Below, piece by piece: positions 7,848 through 17,741 of a stretch of DNA of 51,504 nt. The stretch is taken from assembly GCA_022791055.1 (NCBI GenBank), contig JAAVYI010000047.1:1-51504 (forward strand), given 5' to 3'. The translations under genes were made by a program, and so were the position numbers. The notes under the pieces are model-generated. The model saw nothing but the letters and a program-made list of their open reading frames with translations. It was not told the DNA's origin and did not search any database. The stretch comes from Clostridia bacterium (GTDB lineage: Bacteria > Bacillota > Clostridia > Christensenellales > Pumilibacteraceae). Positions within the stretch are counted from its first letter, which is position 1, and each line of letters begins with the position of its first letter.

Positions 7848-8620
7848 ATGTTGCAATTTTATAAAGATCGTTTATGCGTACGGGTGTATCGAGACCGCTT
7901 GCAAATGGGCAAAGCGGCGGCGGAGGACATCGCGCAAGCGATACTTGCGCTTTGCGAAAAGAAAGACAGAATCAACATGATTTTTGCGGCGGCACCGTCG
8001 CAAAACGAAGTATTGCACGCGTTGCGGGAAGATGTGCGTATTCCGTGGCAAAAAATACGGGCGTTTCACATGGACGAGTATATCGGACTGCGCGCGGACG
8101 CGCCGCAAGGATTCGGTAATTTTTTACGCGAAAATCTTTTCGGACAAGTCCCTTTTTATAAGGTGCATTATATCGATTGCACGGCGTCCGACCCGCAAAA
8201 GGAATGCGAGCGTTATGCGGAACTGTTGCGGCAATATCCGCCCGATATTTCGTACTCGGAATCGGTGAAAACGGGCATATTGCGTTCAACGATCCCGCCG
8301 TGGCGGATTTTCGAGATCCGAAAGCGGTTAAGATCGTACAACTCGACGAAGTATGTCGCATGCAACAAGTCAACGACGGTTGTTTTGCCGCGCTTAGCGA
8401 AGTACCGCATTGTGCCGTTACGCTGACCGTACCGACGTTGACTGCGGCGCCGCAAATGTTTTGCGTTGTGCCCGCAAAGACCAAGGCGCAAGCGGTGTAT
8501 CGAACGCTGAACGGCTCTGTCGACGAAACTTGCCCCGCCTGTATACTACGGCGTAAAGACAACAGTATCTTGTATTTGGATTCGGACAGTGCGGCGTTGC
8601 TGCCGGAAACGACGATATAA
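7848..8620 (+). pseudogene. nagB-like: Glucosamine-6-phosphate deaminase-like protein, 1-nt frameshift
   Basis: Starts at ATG 7848 with an AAGGAGG site. The first frame gives the N-terminal half including FHMDEYIGL (the conserved Asp of the active site) up to YPPDI near 8250. The rest, starting FVLGIGENGHIAFNDP and continuing QLDEVCRMQQVNDGCF, is in the next frame and ends at 8620. Adding one T to the TTT at about 8249-8251 would restore a 257-aa protein, close to usual NagB length. NagB converts GlcN-6-P to Fru-6-P and ammonia, which fits with NagA at 22062 in the same operon. Compared with classic NagB the motif reads NGH rather than DGH, and FND rather than FNE, so a related amino-sugar isomerase activity is possible. 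Confidence 0.8.
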
Positions 8621-8633
8621 TCGGGAGGAATGT

Positions 8634-9509
8634 ATGAAAATAGGAATTTTGGGTTCGGAAAATTCACACGCTTTGAATTTTGCGAAGTTTGTGAACATTG
8701 CGGGCGAGAACGGATTGCCGTATCCCGACGTCCGCGTAACGCACGTTTTCGGTTTCGATACCGAACAGGCAAAGAAAACGGCGGAAGCGGGGCGCGTGGA
8801 AATCGTTGCGACCGATCCGAATACCGTGTTGGACGAGACGGACGCGATCATGATCGTATTTCGAGACGGCAAATATCATTACCGTTATGCCATGGAAGCG
8901 CTGCGGCGAAATAAGCCGGTGTGGGTAGACAAACCGCTTGCCATCGATCCGCAAGAGGCGCTGACATTGGTGCGTGAAGCGAAAAAGAGAGGTATACCGC
9001 TGAGCGGCGGATCGTGTTGCAAATGGACAAGCGACGTAATTGCATTGCGCGATAAAGTTAGAAGCGGCGAAGTAAAGCCGATCACGGCAATGCTCAATTT
9101 TCCGGTTATGCTGAACAGCGAATACAGCGGCATTCATTTTTACGCCTCGCATCTCGTGGAAATGACAGCCGAGATATTCGGGTATGCTATTCGTAAGGTA
9201 TATGCGCACCGCAAGGGCGACGGCGTGACGGCGGTGTTCGAATACGACGACAAAAACGTGGTGCTGTCGTTTGTCAACAGCAGCCGATACAGTTGCTATA
9301 TCATCGAGGCGGATAAAAATACGGTTTTCGAAATCGATACGTCGTCGGGTCTTGCCGCCTTGGGCATACACGACTTTATGCAAGCTATTCGCACGGGGAA
9401 ACCGCAGAATCCGCCGATCGATTTATATCGGTGCACCGTATTGGTGAACGCCGTACAAGCGGCCATGGAAAGCGGAATGGGAGTCGAGCCGGTATTCCAA
9501 GCGGAATAA
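8634..9509 (+). CDS. Gfo/Idh/MocA-family oxidoreductase (third of three)
   Basis: 291 aa from ATG 8634, with GGGAGG 5 nt upstream. The N-terminus MKIGILGSENSHALNFAKFVN is a variant Rossmann fold; VWVDKPLAIDPQEAL carries the family DKP/EKP signature. The C-terminal domain is shorter than in the other two copies. It lies 13 nt after the deaminase gene and 30 nt before the large surface protein. Three divergent paralogues in one operon suggest stepwise redox handling, such as keto-sugar formation and reduction, but the chemistry is inferred. Confidence 0.85.
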   Translation: MKIGILGSENSHALNFAKFVNIAGENGLPYPDVRVTHVFGFDTEQAKKTAEAGRVEIVATDPNTVLDETDAIMIVFRDGKYHYRYAMEALRRNKPVWVDKPLAIDPQEALTLVREAKKRGIPLSGGSCCKWTSDVIALRDKVRSGEVKPITAMLNFPVMLNSEYSGIHFYASHLVEMTAEIFGYAIRKVYAHRKGDGVTAVFEYDDKNVVLSFVNSSRYSCYIIEADKNTVFEIDTSSGLAALGIHDFMQAIRTGKPQNPPIDLYRCTVLVNAVQAAMESGMGVEPVFQAE

Positions 9510-9539
9510 AGAGTATAAACAAAACAAGGAGGAAAGATC

Positions 9540-12500
9540 ATGAGTAAGACGGCTCGAAAAACAGGTTGGATATTGACGGCGCTGTTGCCGGCGATATTAT
9601 GTGTCATGCTGTTGCTTCCGCATCCGGCGGTTGCCGATGCGGAGGAAACGACGTACCCGATCTCGGTGACGGATACGACGAAAGGAATCACGCTACAAAT
9701 CGATTACTATAACGACTGCTACAAAGAGATGAATATGCCGGGGAATGCAATTTTTGCGGTGGATGCAAAAGTGGGCGCGTCCATTGTCGGAAGTAAAAAC
9801 CGTGCCAATAACATCAAGCAAATCGCGTATGTCGAAAAACAAGGCGACGCGTTCAAAGTGACGGCAACCGGCACATTGAACGACGACGGCCAAATTGCGG
9901 ACGGCAATACGGTGACAACAAGTAATGCGCCAACGCTTACCTTGCCGCAAGACGGCTACGTATTGATGGCTAAAGGTAACGATTGGACGAGCAAGCTCAA
10001 ACAAATCGCCGTGGGCGACGAAATGAGCGCCGTTACATTCGCCGACGAGCAAATGGTGCTTACCGATACGACGCTAAAACAATCTACCTATGTGTCTGCG
10101 GTTAATACACTGATAGATAAGGGAACGGCGGTGTTTACGCACGGATATTTTTCGACGACAAAGGGCAATTCGTACCAAATCGTTACGGCGTTGTACGATT
10201 TCGATACGCAAACCTATACGGTTGCCGATGTTTGGAATAAAAATACAAACGCATCGGCTGCTGATATTACGGTACCGTCGGGAGGAATCGTCATCGTTTC
10301 GCAAAATACGGTGCATTCCGGCATAGGTTCTACGGATTACAGCTACGCGAAACCCGTATTAAAAACGACGGCAAACGGCAATATGATCGAGTTTGCGGTA
10401 CCGCCGCCCGCCATGCCCGCGCGTTATGTGACGGATACGGCGACCGGTAAGATACTGCCTATCTATTTTTATAACGATTTTTATCGAGACGGAACGAAGG
10501 CTACCGTCGGCAATATTCCCGCCAACAGCATTGTGGCGATAGACGAAAACGCCGTGCCGGACGGAGAACTGAAAATACGGAAAGGGCCGGCCGATTCGAT
10601 GTGCGCCGCAGTCGCCAAGCCGCAAGGCGAGGCGTATGTTTGCGAGAGCGGATCTGTTGCGTTGACCACTACGGATGAAGAAATAACCTTAACGATTCCC
10701 GAAAACGGCTATGTGCTATTGGCGCGCGGCGATGCGCGTGCGCTTTTGTATACGGTCAAAGCAAACGATACGCTTTCGGCGATTACCGTATGCGCGCCGA
10801 AGGAAACTGACAGACTGTCGTTTATCGACGGCGCAACGAGCGCAAGGCGTAATTACGGTTTGGATATTGCGTATCCGCTCAATACCTTGCACGAAGGCGC
10901 AGTCAGCGTGTTTACCGAAAACAGTACGGCGACGCTCACGGAAGGCTACCGCTATATCGAAGCAAAGTACGACTTCGTTCGCGAGCTGTATGCGGTGACC
11001 GCAAGCAATACGGTAGCATCGGCGGGCGATAAAACGGTAGGGAAAGCATCGCTGCTTATCGTGGCGCCCCAAGCCGTATACGATAAATACAATTACGCCA
11101 CGCCTATCATGCGAGCGACGTTGAACGGCTACACGTTTGCGTTTGACGATTACGTTCCCGTGTTGCCCGAGCTTCCGCAAGTCGATCTTACGATAAAGAA
11201 AGGCAATGTTTCGATTGCCGTCGACGGGATCAATCCCGATTCGGACGGATACGTGACGGGCGGTAAAATTTTGGTATATACGTCCACCGAAATGCGCGAG
11301 CAAAACGCCGCATACGGATCGGACGTAAACAAACGGTACCGCGTAACTACGTTTGCACGACCCAAAGAGAACGCGGTGCAAAACGTTTCGGTGGAAACAA
11401 TCCGTACCGCTGCGGGGTATAAGCACGTCGTAACGGAAATTGTTTCTTCCAATGAAGCCGTGACCATACCGTATAACGGGTGGCTACTCAGTATTCCGCA
11501 GGGCGCGGACGGATACGATGCTTTGGCTGTGGACGACGAACTTACGCTAAGCGGCAAAGATGGCGCGTTCCGTTTGCCTATGTATGTAGTGGACGACGTT
11601 ACGCAAAATATACGTATGGAGATCAGCGGTAAAAACATCGAACCCGCTTACAGTAATTTTATTGTTTTATATGACGGCGCGTTCGGAGCAAAAGACCCCG
11701 AAAAGGCTTGGCGGCAACGGGCGGTCGTATCGGCGGACGGGAGGATAGAAAGCACCGTAGCGTACGGCAGTACAGCTACGGCGACGGATATCCCCGCGAA
11801 CGGATTTGTGCTTACGGCGAACGGCGCGCAAGCCGGCTGTGCGGATCTGAATTTGTTGCGCACGGGCGACGAAATACGGTTTTACGATATATATGCGCAA
11901 ACGAACGCCGCGCTTTCGTCGATTTCGGTGGGCGGCGTTTCGGTAGACGATTTCCAAGCGGATCGGTTTATATTCAACGTGTATCTCGATCGAGACGCTT
12001 CCGTTCCCGAAATAACGTATAGTACGGCGAGCGAGCAAGCTACGGCGGTGCTTACCGCGCCGTCTTCCGTGCCCGGTGACTGCACGATCGCGGTGACGGC
12101 GCCCGACGGGAAAACCGTGTTTACGTATACCGTGCATTTGTTGCTCAATAAAAGCCGCAACGTGAATTTGTCGCAAGTGTCGGTGGGCGGCGCGGTATGG
12201 AGCGGATTCGACGCAGTGCTTGCGCAAAACACCTATTATCTGTTGAAAGGCGAGGTGTTGCCGCAGGTGTCCGCCGTGGCGGCGGATGCGGGCGCAAGCG
12301 TTACCTACACGCAAGCCACAGCGGAAAACAAGCAGGCGATCATTTCGGTTGTTGCCGAGGATGACGCCTACAGCAGAGAATACGTGATCATATTCGAAGA
12401 AGTGGATCTTTCGCTTTCATCGCTTACGGTAGGCGAACAGGCAATCGTGCTTACCGACGCAATCGAATATACGTTGGAGTTGCCCGCGGGAACGGAGTAT

Positions 12501-12836
12501 TACCCGATCGTAGCCGCGCAGACAACGGATATATCGGCGCGCGTGGAGATCACGCAGGCGTCGGGCAGCAAAGCTACGGCAACCGTTACGGTTTCCAACC
12601 ACGGCTTGCAGAAAGAATACACCGTGCGGTTTACCGTGCAAAGCACGGGCGGCGACAATACCGATGAGAATAACGGAAACGGTACAACCGAGCCGAAACC
12701 TTCGGGGTGCGGTTGCGGCTCCGATTTGACGGGGCGGGGCGCGTTGTCCGCGCTTGTCGGCGCGGCGGGACTAATAGGGGCGGTATTACTCGCCGTAAGA
12801 CGCCGTAACAAAAAATCGAAAGGATGCGATCAATGA
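9540..12836 (+). CDS. Large membrane-anchored surface protein with Ig/cadherin-like C-terminal repeats
   Basis: 1098 aa, AAGGAGG ribosome site. Signal peptide at residues 1-34. The body holds several copies of a module ending in a motif like IPxNGFVLxAxG...GD (near residues 135, 243, 383, 641 and 749). Three beta-sandwich repeats follow at about 790-870, 876-955 and 957-1035, each starting LSxxSVGG or LSSLTVG, typical of cadherin-like domains attached to secreted glycan-active proteins. A Cys/Gly-rich turn (CGCG) precedes one transmembrane helix (about 1067-1087) and a basic tail RRRNKKSK. No catalytic domain is recognised; probably a glycan-binding or scaffold partner of the next gene. No sortase motif seen. 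Confidence 0.75.
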   Translation: MSKTARKTGWILTALLPAILCVMLLLPHPAVADAEETTYPISVTDTTKGITLQIDYYNDCYKEMNMPGNAIFAVDAKVGASIVGSKNRANNIKQIAYVEKQGDAFKVTATGTLNDDGQIADGNTVTTSNAPTLTLPQDGYVLMAKGNDWTSKLKQIAVGDEMSAVTFADEQMVLTDTTLKQSTYVSAVNTLIDKGTAVFTHGYFSTTKGNSYQIVTALYDFDTQTYTVADVWNKNTNASAADITVPSGGIVIVSQNTVHSGIGSTDYSYAKPVLKTTANGNMIEFAVPPPAMPARYVTDTATGKILPIYFYNDFYRDGTKATVGNIPANSIVAIDENAVPDGELKIRKGPADSMCAAVAKPQGEAYVCESGSVALTTTDEEITLTIPENGYVLLARGDARALLYTVKANDTLSAITVCAPKETDRLSFIDGATSARRNYGLDIAYPLNTLHEGAVSVFTENSTATLTEGYRYIEAKYDFVRELYAVTASNTVASAGDKTVGKASLLIVAPQAVYDKYNYATPIMRATLNGYTFAFDDYVPVLPELPQVDLTIKKGNVSIAVDGINPDSDGYVTGGKILVYTSTEMREQNAAYGSDVNKRYRVTTFARPKENAVQNVSVETIRTAAGYKHVVTEIVSSNEAVTIPYNGWLLSIPQGADGYDALAVDDELTLSGKDGAFRLPMYVVDDVTQNIRMEISGKNIEPAYSNFIVLYDGAFGAKDPEKAWRQRAVVSADGRIESTVAYGSTATATDIPANGFVLTANGAQAGCADLNLLRTGDEIRFYDIYAQTNAALSSISVGGVSVDDFQADRFIFNVYLDRDASVPEITYSTASEQATAVLTAPSSVPGDCTIAVTAPDGKTVFTYTVHLLLNKSRNVNLSQVSVGGAVWSGFDAVLAQNTYYLLKGEVLPQVSAVAADAGASVTYTQATAENKQAIISVVAEDDAYSREYVIIFEEVDLSLSSLTVGEQAIVLTDAIEYTLELPAGTEYYPIVAAQTTDISARVEITQASGSKATATVTVSNHGLQKEYTVRFTVQSTGGDNTDENNGNGTTEPKPSGCGCGSDLTGRGALSALVGAAGLIGAVLLAVRRRNKKSKGCDQ

Positions 12837-15800
12837 AAAAATACGAGGTCATTGCGAAAAAGAAGAATAAGGCGTCCGCATGGCTATCGGGCGTGTTGGC
12901 GGGACTGTTGCTTATTTTGAGCGCGGCTTTGCTGATAGGCACGCCGTCGGTAAGCAGCGGTTTTGCGGCGGAGAATACGTTGCGGTTGGCTTTGGAAGAC
13001 GGCAGTGCGGATTTTACGATAGACGCTATCGATCCCATAGAATTAAGACGCGGAGAAAAGGTGAACAGTTCTCACCATAACGACGACAGAGACTTGGTGA
13101 TCGTCAAAGCCGACATGTCCGCGCTTGCGGATAAAATCGTGGTGTATACCGGACGGTTTTACTACATGGATTCGTATGTGCGCGAAGGGGCGGCGGAATA
13201 TGCGATTTCCGTTTTGGGCGACAAACACTCCGTTGTGAAAAAGTATGCCCCCATTACGGACGGGGCGACGGTAGGCAACGAAATTCCCGTTCCCGGCTAT
13301 CTTTTGAGCATTCCCGCATCCCTGTGTTCGCAGTACGATTTCGAGGAAGGAGACGTGTTGCTTGCAAGCAATACGAGCGCTTTGCCGCTCGTCACCGAAA
13401 CGGTGGATAATCTTACCGAGCGTGTGCGCGTGGAAATACACAATCTCAACGCCGCCACCAACACCTACGCAGGTTCGGTGTATTACGGCAACGCATACGG
13501 GAAAACCACCGGGCAAAACCAATGGAACCGCGAAGTGGCTTTTCGCATGATAACGAAAGGCGACGAGGCGGGAACGTTTGTTGTGTCGGCATACTCGCAG
13601 TTGCAAGCAACGACGTATCAAACGGAAGGAGAGAACGGCGGTACGGCAGACGTGCCGTGGAACCGGGATTTCCCCATACCCGATCCCGGATTTGTGTTGA
13701 TAAGCAGTAATGTGGAGGATTACAACGATCCGTACGTGCATGCCGTTTTCGGAATGCTCAACCGAGGCCGTGCATTTTCGGTAGGAGACAAAGTGCGGCT
13801 TTCGGGCAAAGAGTTTTTCGATTTCGAATATTCGGTTACATCGTCGTATGATTACGTCGATCCGGGCGACGAAAACGAGGCGGGCAAAGGGTATCCAGAA
13901 AACCGCGGGGCAGAACAGATGATGATCTATACCAAGTCGGTCGAGGACGGTTCGAGCGAGTTGAAAACAAACGAATACGGTTTCGAGGCGGCTGTGAACG
14001 CCGACGGCGAGATCGTTAAGATAGGCGTGAACGTTATCGACATTCCGCAGGGCGGCTTTGTGGTATCAGCGCAAGGATTGCTGCGCGACTTTGCCAGAAC
14101 ATATTTTAAACGCGGTGCATCGGTGTCGTATAACACGGCAAACAAAACATTTACTATCGTTAATACGCTTTCGGCATTGCGTAGCGAAACGCAGAATACG
14201 ATAAACAATGCCCGCACCGACGTAGATGTTTATATCAACGGTTTATACGATTTGGATACGGAAGCGCTCGAGCGCTATTACGGCGAACTGCGCGACACGG
14301 GCGAGCGCATGATCGCGCAAATAGACAGTATGCGACAGGCGCAAGAGAGCGGGCAGTCGGAGGAAGAACGCATAGCGCAAAATCTTACATTGCGTACGTT
14401 GCGCGATACGTTCGAAACGACAAAAGTTAATCTTACCACGGCGGCGATAGAGAGCAATATCTTGGAAGGGCGCGCCGTGTGGCATGTCCCCAATGTAGTC
14501 GGCACGGAAACGTCGCTCGAAGGTATACGCGCCGTGCTGGACATCTTTGAAAAGTTGCATTTGAACATCATATTTTTGGAAGAATATTATGCGGGGTATT
14601 CCCACGCCGTCAACAGCTATGTACCGCACAATCCTTACAGCAAACAGTATGACTACAGCGGCGACGAAGAGGGCGAGGATTACGGCAACGACTACTTCAA
14701 AGCGTTTTATACCGAGGCAAAAAAGCGCGGTTTTGAAATTCATATATCGATAACGGCCTTTTATATGAGCAGAACCGATCGTTGGCAAAACGAGCCGGAT
14801 CGCTTGGCGACCGTGCATCCCGAATGGATCAATAAGTCGAGCGAGGGACTTACGGCTACCGTGGACGGACATCAAGCAATCTTCGCCGATCCGGCAAACG
14901 ACGAATACAGGAATATGCTTTCCCGCTATGTACGGGAAATGTTTACAAACTATCCCGATCTCGACGGAATCAATCTCGACTTTATTCGCTATCCGGACAA
15001 GGCTGCCGCCGGCAGAGAATTCGGTTATACGATGACGAGCATGCGCAAATTCTTGCAGACGTATCGATATACGTTCCGCGGCGACGACAATACAAACGAA
15101 ACGCAGTTGCGGAAAGATTTCGACAAGTTTATCCGTTCGGACAAAACGATTCGAGCGCAGTGGGATGCTTTTCGATGCGATCAAGTAACGCTTATGGTGG
15201 AGACGTTGCGCACCGTGATGAAAGGCGTTAAATCGCAAGGTTTGGTTTCCATCAGCACGGGACCGTCGGCGGTATCGGCGAAAAACGAACTGTATCAAGA
15301 CTGGGGCAGTTGGGTGCGCAGAGGTCTGATCGACATGTGTACGCCTATGGCGTATTACACGGCGAGCGAAACGGTGGAGAAAATCGCCAAAGAAGAAATC
15401 GTGCTAATCAACAATTTGGCGTATGCGTATGTCGGAATAGGTCCGTATCAGCTACTGCCGCCGTCGGAATGGGTGGCGCAAATCGCCGCGACGAATGCGG
15501 CGGGCGCTATGGGATATTCGCTTTTCAGTTCCGAACAGGTGCTCACCGATACCGCGGCGGTCGATCTGGTGGCGAGTACGGTGAACAAGAACAAAGCCAT
15601 TGTGCCGCACGCAGATGCGCAAACGGTGATTGCGGCAGTATTTGCCGACGTATTGCAAAAAGCGCAAAACGTGTATTTGCCGGCGGAAAGCATGACGGCG
15701 GCGCAATTCGACGCGTTGAAAGCCGAAACGGAGCGCATTGCGGCGATGTCGGTACAAACGGCAAGAGAGTTGTTTGCCGTGTATAAAGCGGTGGAACGAA

Positions 15801-16153
15801 TCTATCGGACGCCGAACACGTACGTTTCGTTTTATGCGGAGACGCGTTTGCGCACGGCCATGTCGGCACTCATGAGCAACCTCAATATCAAGATCAGCCG
15901 TATGCTGATAGAATCGGGCGAATGGGATCCGTCTGTACATGCGGCGCGCCCCGTGCTTTCCGAACCGACGGCAAACCGCGTGGTGCTTCCGCCCGTTACG
16001 GACACGCCCGAACCCAAGGAAAACAAAGCTCCCGTCGTATGGATTGTGATTGCGTCGATTGCGGGTGCAGCGGTTGTCGCCGTTGCCGTTATCGTTCCCG
16101 TCGCGATTAAAATGCGGCGCAATAAAATAAAAGAAGGGAGAGAAGAAAAATGA
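12833..16153 (+). CDS. Membrane-anchored GHL10-type (DUF187) glycoside hydrolase
   Basis: 1106 aa. ATG 12833 is chosen over ATG 12824 because it overlaps the previous stop (ATGA) and is better spaced from AAAGG. Signal/anchor at residues 15-45. Residues ~50-420 carry the same IPxxGFVVSAxG...GD modules as the preceding protein. The catalytic TIM-barrel region (about 546-900) starts RAVWHVPN and contains the family signature DGINLDFIRYP and IDMCTPMAYYT. A C-terminal transmembrane helix lies at about 1067-1091 with a basic tail. E. coli DigH (YddW), of the same family, acts on denuded peptidoglycan strands, so an extracellular amino-sugar glycan is a reasonable substrate guess. Likely feeds the downstream importer. 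Confidence 0.82.
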   Translation: MKKYEVIAKKKNKASAWLSGVLAGLLLILSAALLIGTPSVSSGFAAENTLRLALEDGSADFTIDAIDPIELRRGEKVNSSHHNDDRDLVIVKADMSALADKIVVYTGRFYYMDSYVREGAAEYAISVLGDKHSVVKKYAPITDGATVGNEIPVPGYLLSIPASLCSQYDFEEGDVLLASNTSALPLVTETVDNLTERVRVEIHNLNAATNTYAGSVYYGNAYGKTTGQNQWNREVAFRMITKGDEAGTFVVSAYSQLQATTYQTEGENGGTADVPWNRDFPIPDPGFVLISSNVEDYNDPYVHAVFGMLNRGRAFSVGDKVRLSGKEFFDFEYSVTSSYDYVDPGDENEAGKGYPENRGAEQMMIYTKSVEDGSSELKTNEYGFEAAVNADGEIVKIGVNVIDIPQGGFVVSAQGLLRDFARTYFKRGASVSYNTANKTFTIVNTLSALRSETQNTINNARTDVDVYINGLYDLDTEALERYYGELRDTGERMIAQIDSMRQAQESGQSEEERIAQNLTLRTLRDTFETTKVNLTTAAIESNILEGRAVWHVPNVVGTETSLEGIRAVLDIFEKLHLNIIFLEEYYAGYSHAVNSYVPHNPYSKQYDYSGDEEGEDYGNDYFKAFYTEAKKRGFEIHISITAFYMSRTDRWQNEPDRLATVHPEWINKSSEGLTATVDGHQAIFADPANDEYRNMLSRYVREMFTNYPDLDGINLDFIRYPDKAAAGREFGYTMTSMRKFLQTYRYTFRGDDNTNETQLRKDFDKFIRSDKTIRAQWDAFRCDQVTLMVETLRTVMKGVKSQGLVSISTGPSAVSAKNELYQDWGSWVRRGLIDMCTPMAYYTASETVEKIAKEEIVLINNLAYAYVGIGPYQLLPPSEWVAQIAATNAAGAMGYSLFSSEQVLTDTAAVDLVASTVNKNKAIVPHADAQTVIAAVFADVLQKAQNVYLPAESMTAAQFDALKAETERIAAMSVQTARELFAVYKAVERIYRTPNTYVSFYAETRLRTAMSALMSNLNIKISRMLIESGEWDPSVHAARPVLSEPTANRVVLPPVTDTPEPKENKAPVVWIVIASIAGAAVVAVAVIVPVAIKMRRNKIKEGREEK

Positions 16154-17730
16154 AGAAAAGTTTGACATTTATGCTCGTGTGCGTTCTGTGCGTCGTTACA
16201 GCGTTTTCGTTTGCGTCGTGCGGCAGTAAATCGGACAACGATCCCGTTATTCCGTTGGATGTCAATGTCAACGCGCCGGCGGCAGAAAAACCCACGCTCA
16301 ATATCCATTTGCAGTCATCGGGGTATACAGAAACGGAGTTGAACAAACAGTATGCGGCGCGTAAAATCAGCGAAGTTACCGACTACAACGTGAAGTATTC
16401 GCAGTTGCCCGCGACCGGCGACACCGAAGCGCTCGATTTGGCGCTTATCAACCGTTCGCAGTATAACGCCATCAAGGTGACGAAAGATCAGTATAACAAG
16501 CTGGTACAGCAGGACGCGCTTTTGGACATTAAACCGGCGCTCGATAAATTCGGCGGCGATATTTACGACGCGTACTACGACTATTCGTGGTCGATCGTAT
16601 CCAAAGACGGCGGAATTTACGGTATTCCCGAGGGAGGTCCGCCGAATAAGGGAATGACAAACGTTGTGGATTGCATTATCTTTCGCAAAGATTTGCTCAA
16701 CGCGTGGCGTAAAGCGATACCGTCTACACGCGACGAGTTTACGTCGCTTTTGCGGTACGCCAAGTCGGAAAAAGGTTTTTCCGCACCGTTCGTGTTCACC
16801 GAAGAAGACAGTTTGATTCCCGCGATCGCCGTCAGTTTCGATATTTATCAGCAGTGGACGGGGGATAACGGCGATTACACGTTTTACCTCGAGCATCCCA
16901 ACTATAAAAACTATCTCGATTATATGATCGGTCTGGTGAACGACGGACTTGTCAATATGGATTCGTTGGTATATGATAAGTCGGATGCCGTGCGCAATTT
17001 CGCCGAGGGAAAAGCGATTGCCGTTGCGGTAAGTTGCTACGAGGTGGACGCGATCATCGAAACCATGGTGGGCAACGGCGTTATCTCGTCGATGACGGTA
17101 CCCGACACGGTGCTCGGTATCGTGGGCGGCTTTAAGGACAGCAAAGGCGAAGTGCACACCTATCACACCGGCGGTTATGCGTACGTGACCGTCATTCCAA
17201 AATATATGTACGAAACGGCGGCATATACGGTGGATCATATCAATAAAAAAATCATAAAAGAAAATTTCATGAGCTACTACGTGGGTGAGGAAAACGTGCA
17301 TTACACTGTGTCTTCGGGCGTAGACGGCGATTTGGTGTATTTGCCCATAGAAGGCGCGTTCGACGAGATCAATGCTTCGGCGGGATTTTGTACGGGCACC
17401 AATCCCAAGGCAAGTCCGCCGCTGTGGAGATGTCGTGTGCATAATAAAAAATACCTTCCGTTTTTGGATGCGCTTAACCTGAATTCGGACGAGGAGGGAA
17501 CCTACAATCCGCTCAATTTCACGTCCGAACTGCCCACCTACGACAAAGTGCGTACCGTAGCCGAAGGAAACGCGCGTACCGATGCGCTGAATATGATCTT
17601 TACGGCAAAGAGTAGCAACGGACTGTCGTCGGCCGTGAACAGATGGCTCGACGGCGGCGGTCGAACAGGGAAACAAGAGATTGCCGTTTGGGCGGTCGAT
17701 CATTGGGAAGGCAAAGTGAAAGTAGAGTAA
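16150..17730 (+). CDS. Extracellular solute-binding lipoprotein of a CUT1-type sugar ABC importer
   Basis: 526 aa, ATG overlapping the previous stop by 4 nt, GGGAG upstream. The signal peptide ends in a lipobox (SFASC), so Cys24 would be lipid-modified. Size and sequence (GIYGIPEGGPP, later ADALNMIFTAKSS) fit the LplA/family 1 type of solute-binding protein that works with LplB/YtcP permeases in Bacillota. It would capture oligosaccharides released by the GHL10 enzyme at the cell surface. The ligand cannot be read from the sequence. Confidence 0.88.
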   Translation: MKKSLTFMLVCVLCVVTAFSFASCGSKSDNDPVIPLDVNVNAPAAEKPTLNIHLQSSGYTETELNKQYAARKISEVTDYNVKYSQLPATGDTEALDLALINRSQYNAIKVTKDQYNKLVQQDALLDIKPALDKFGGDIYDAYYDYSWSIVSKDGGIYGIPEGGPPNKGMTNVVDCIIFRKDLLNAWRKAIPSTRDEFTSLLRYAKSEKGFSAPFVFTEEDSLIPAIAVSFDIYQQWTGDNGDYTFYLEHPNYKNYLDYMIGLVNDGLVNMDSLVYDKSDAVRNFAEGKAIAVAVSCYEVDAIIETMVGNGVISSMTVPDTVLGIVGGFKDSKGEVHTYHTGGYAYVTVIPKYMYETAAYTVDHINKKIIKENFMSYYVGEENVHYTVSSGVDGDLVYLPIEGAFDEINASAGFCTGTNPKASPPLWRCRVHNKKYLPFLDALNLNSDEEGTYNPLNFTSELPTYDKVRTVAEGNARTDALNMIFTAKSSNGLSSAVNRWLDGGGRTGKQEIAVWAVDHWEGKVKVE

Positions 17731-17741
17731 TCGGAGGCAGT

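Noticed and set aside
14243..15298. Long antisense frame of 351 codons opposite the GHL10 gene
   Set aside because: Shadow of a high-confidence gene; basic, low-complexity translation without motifs.
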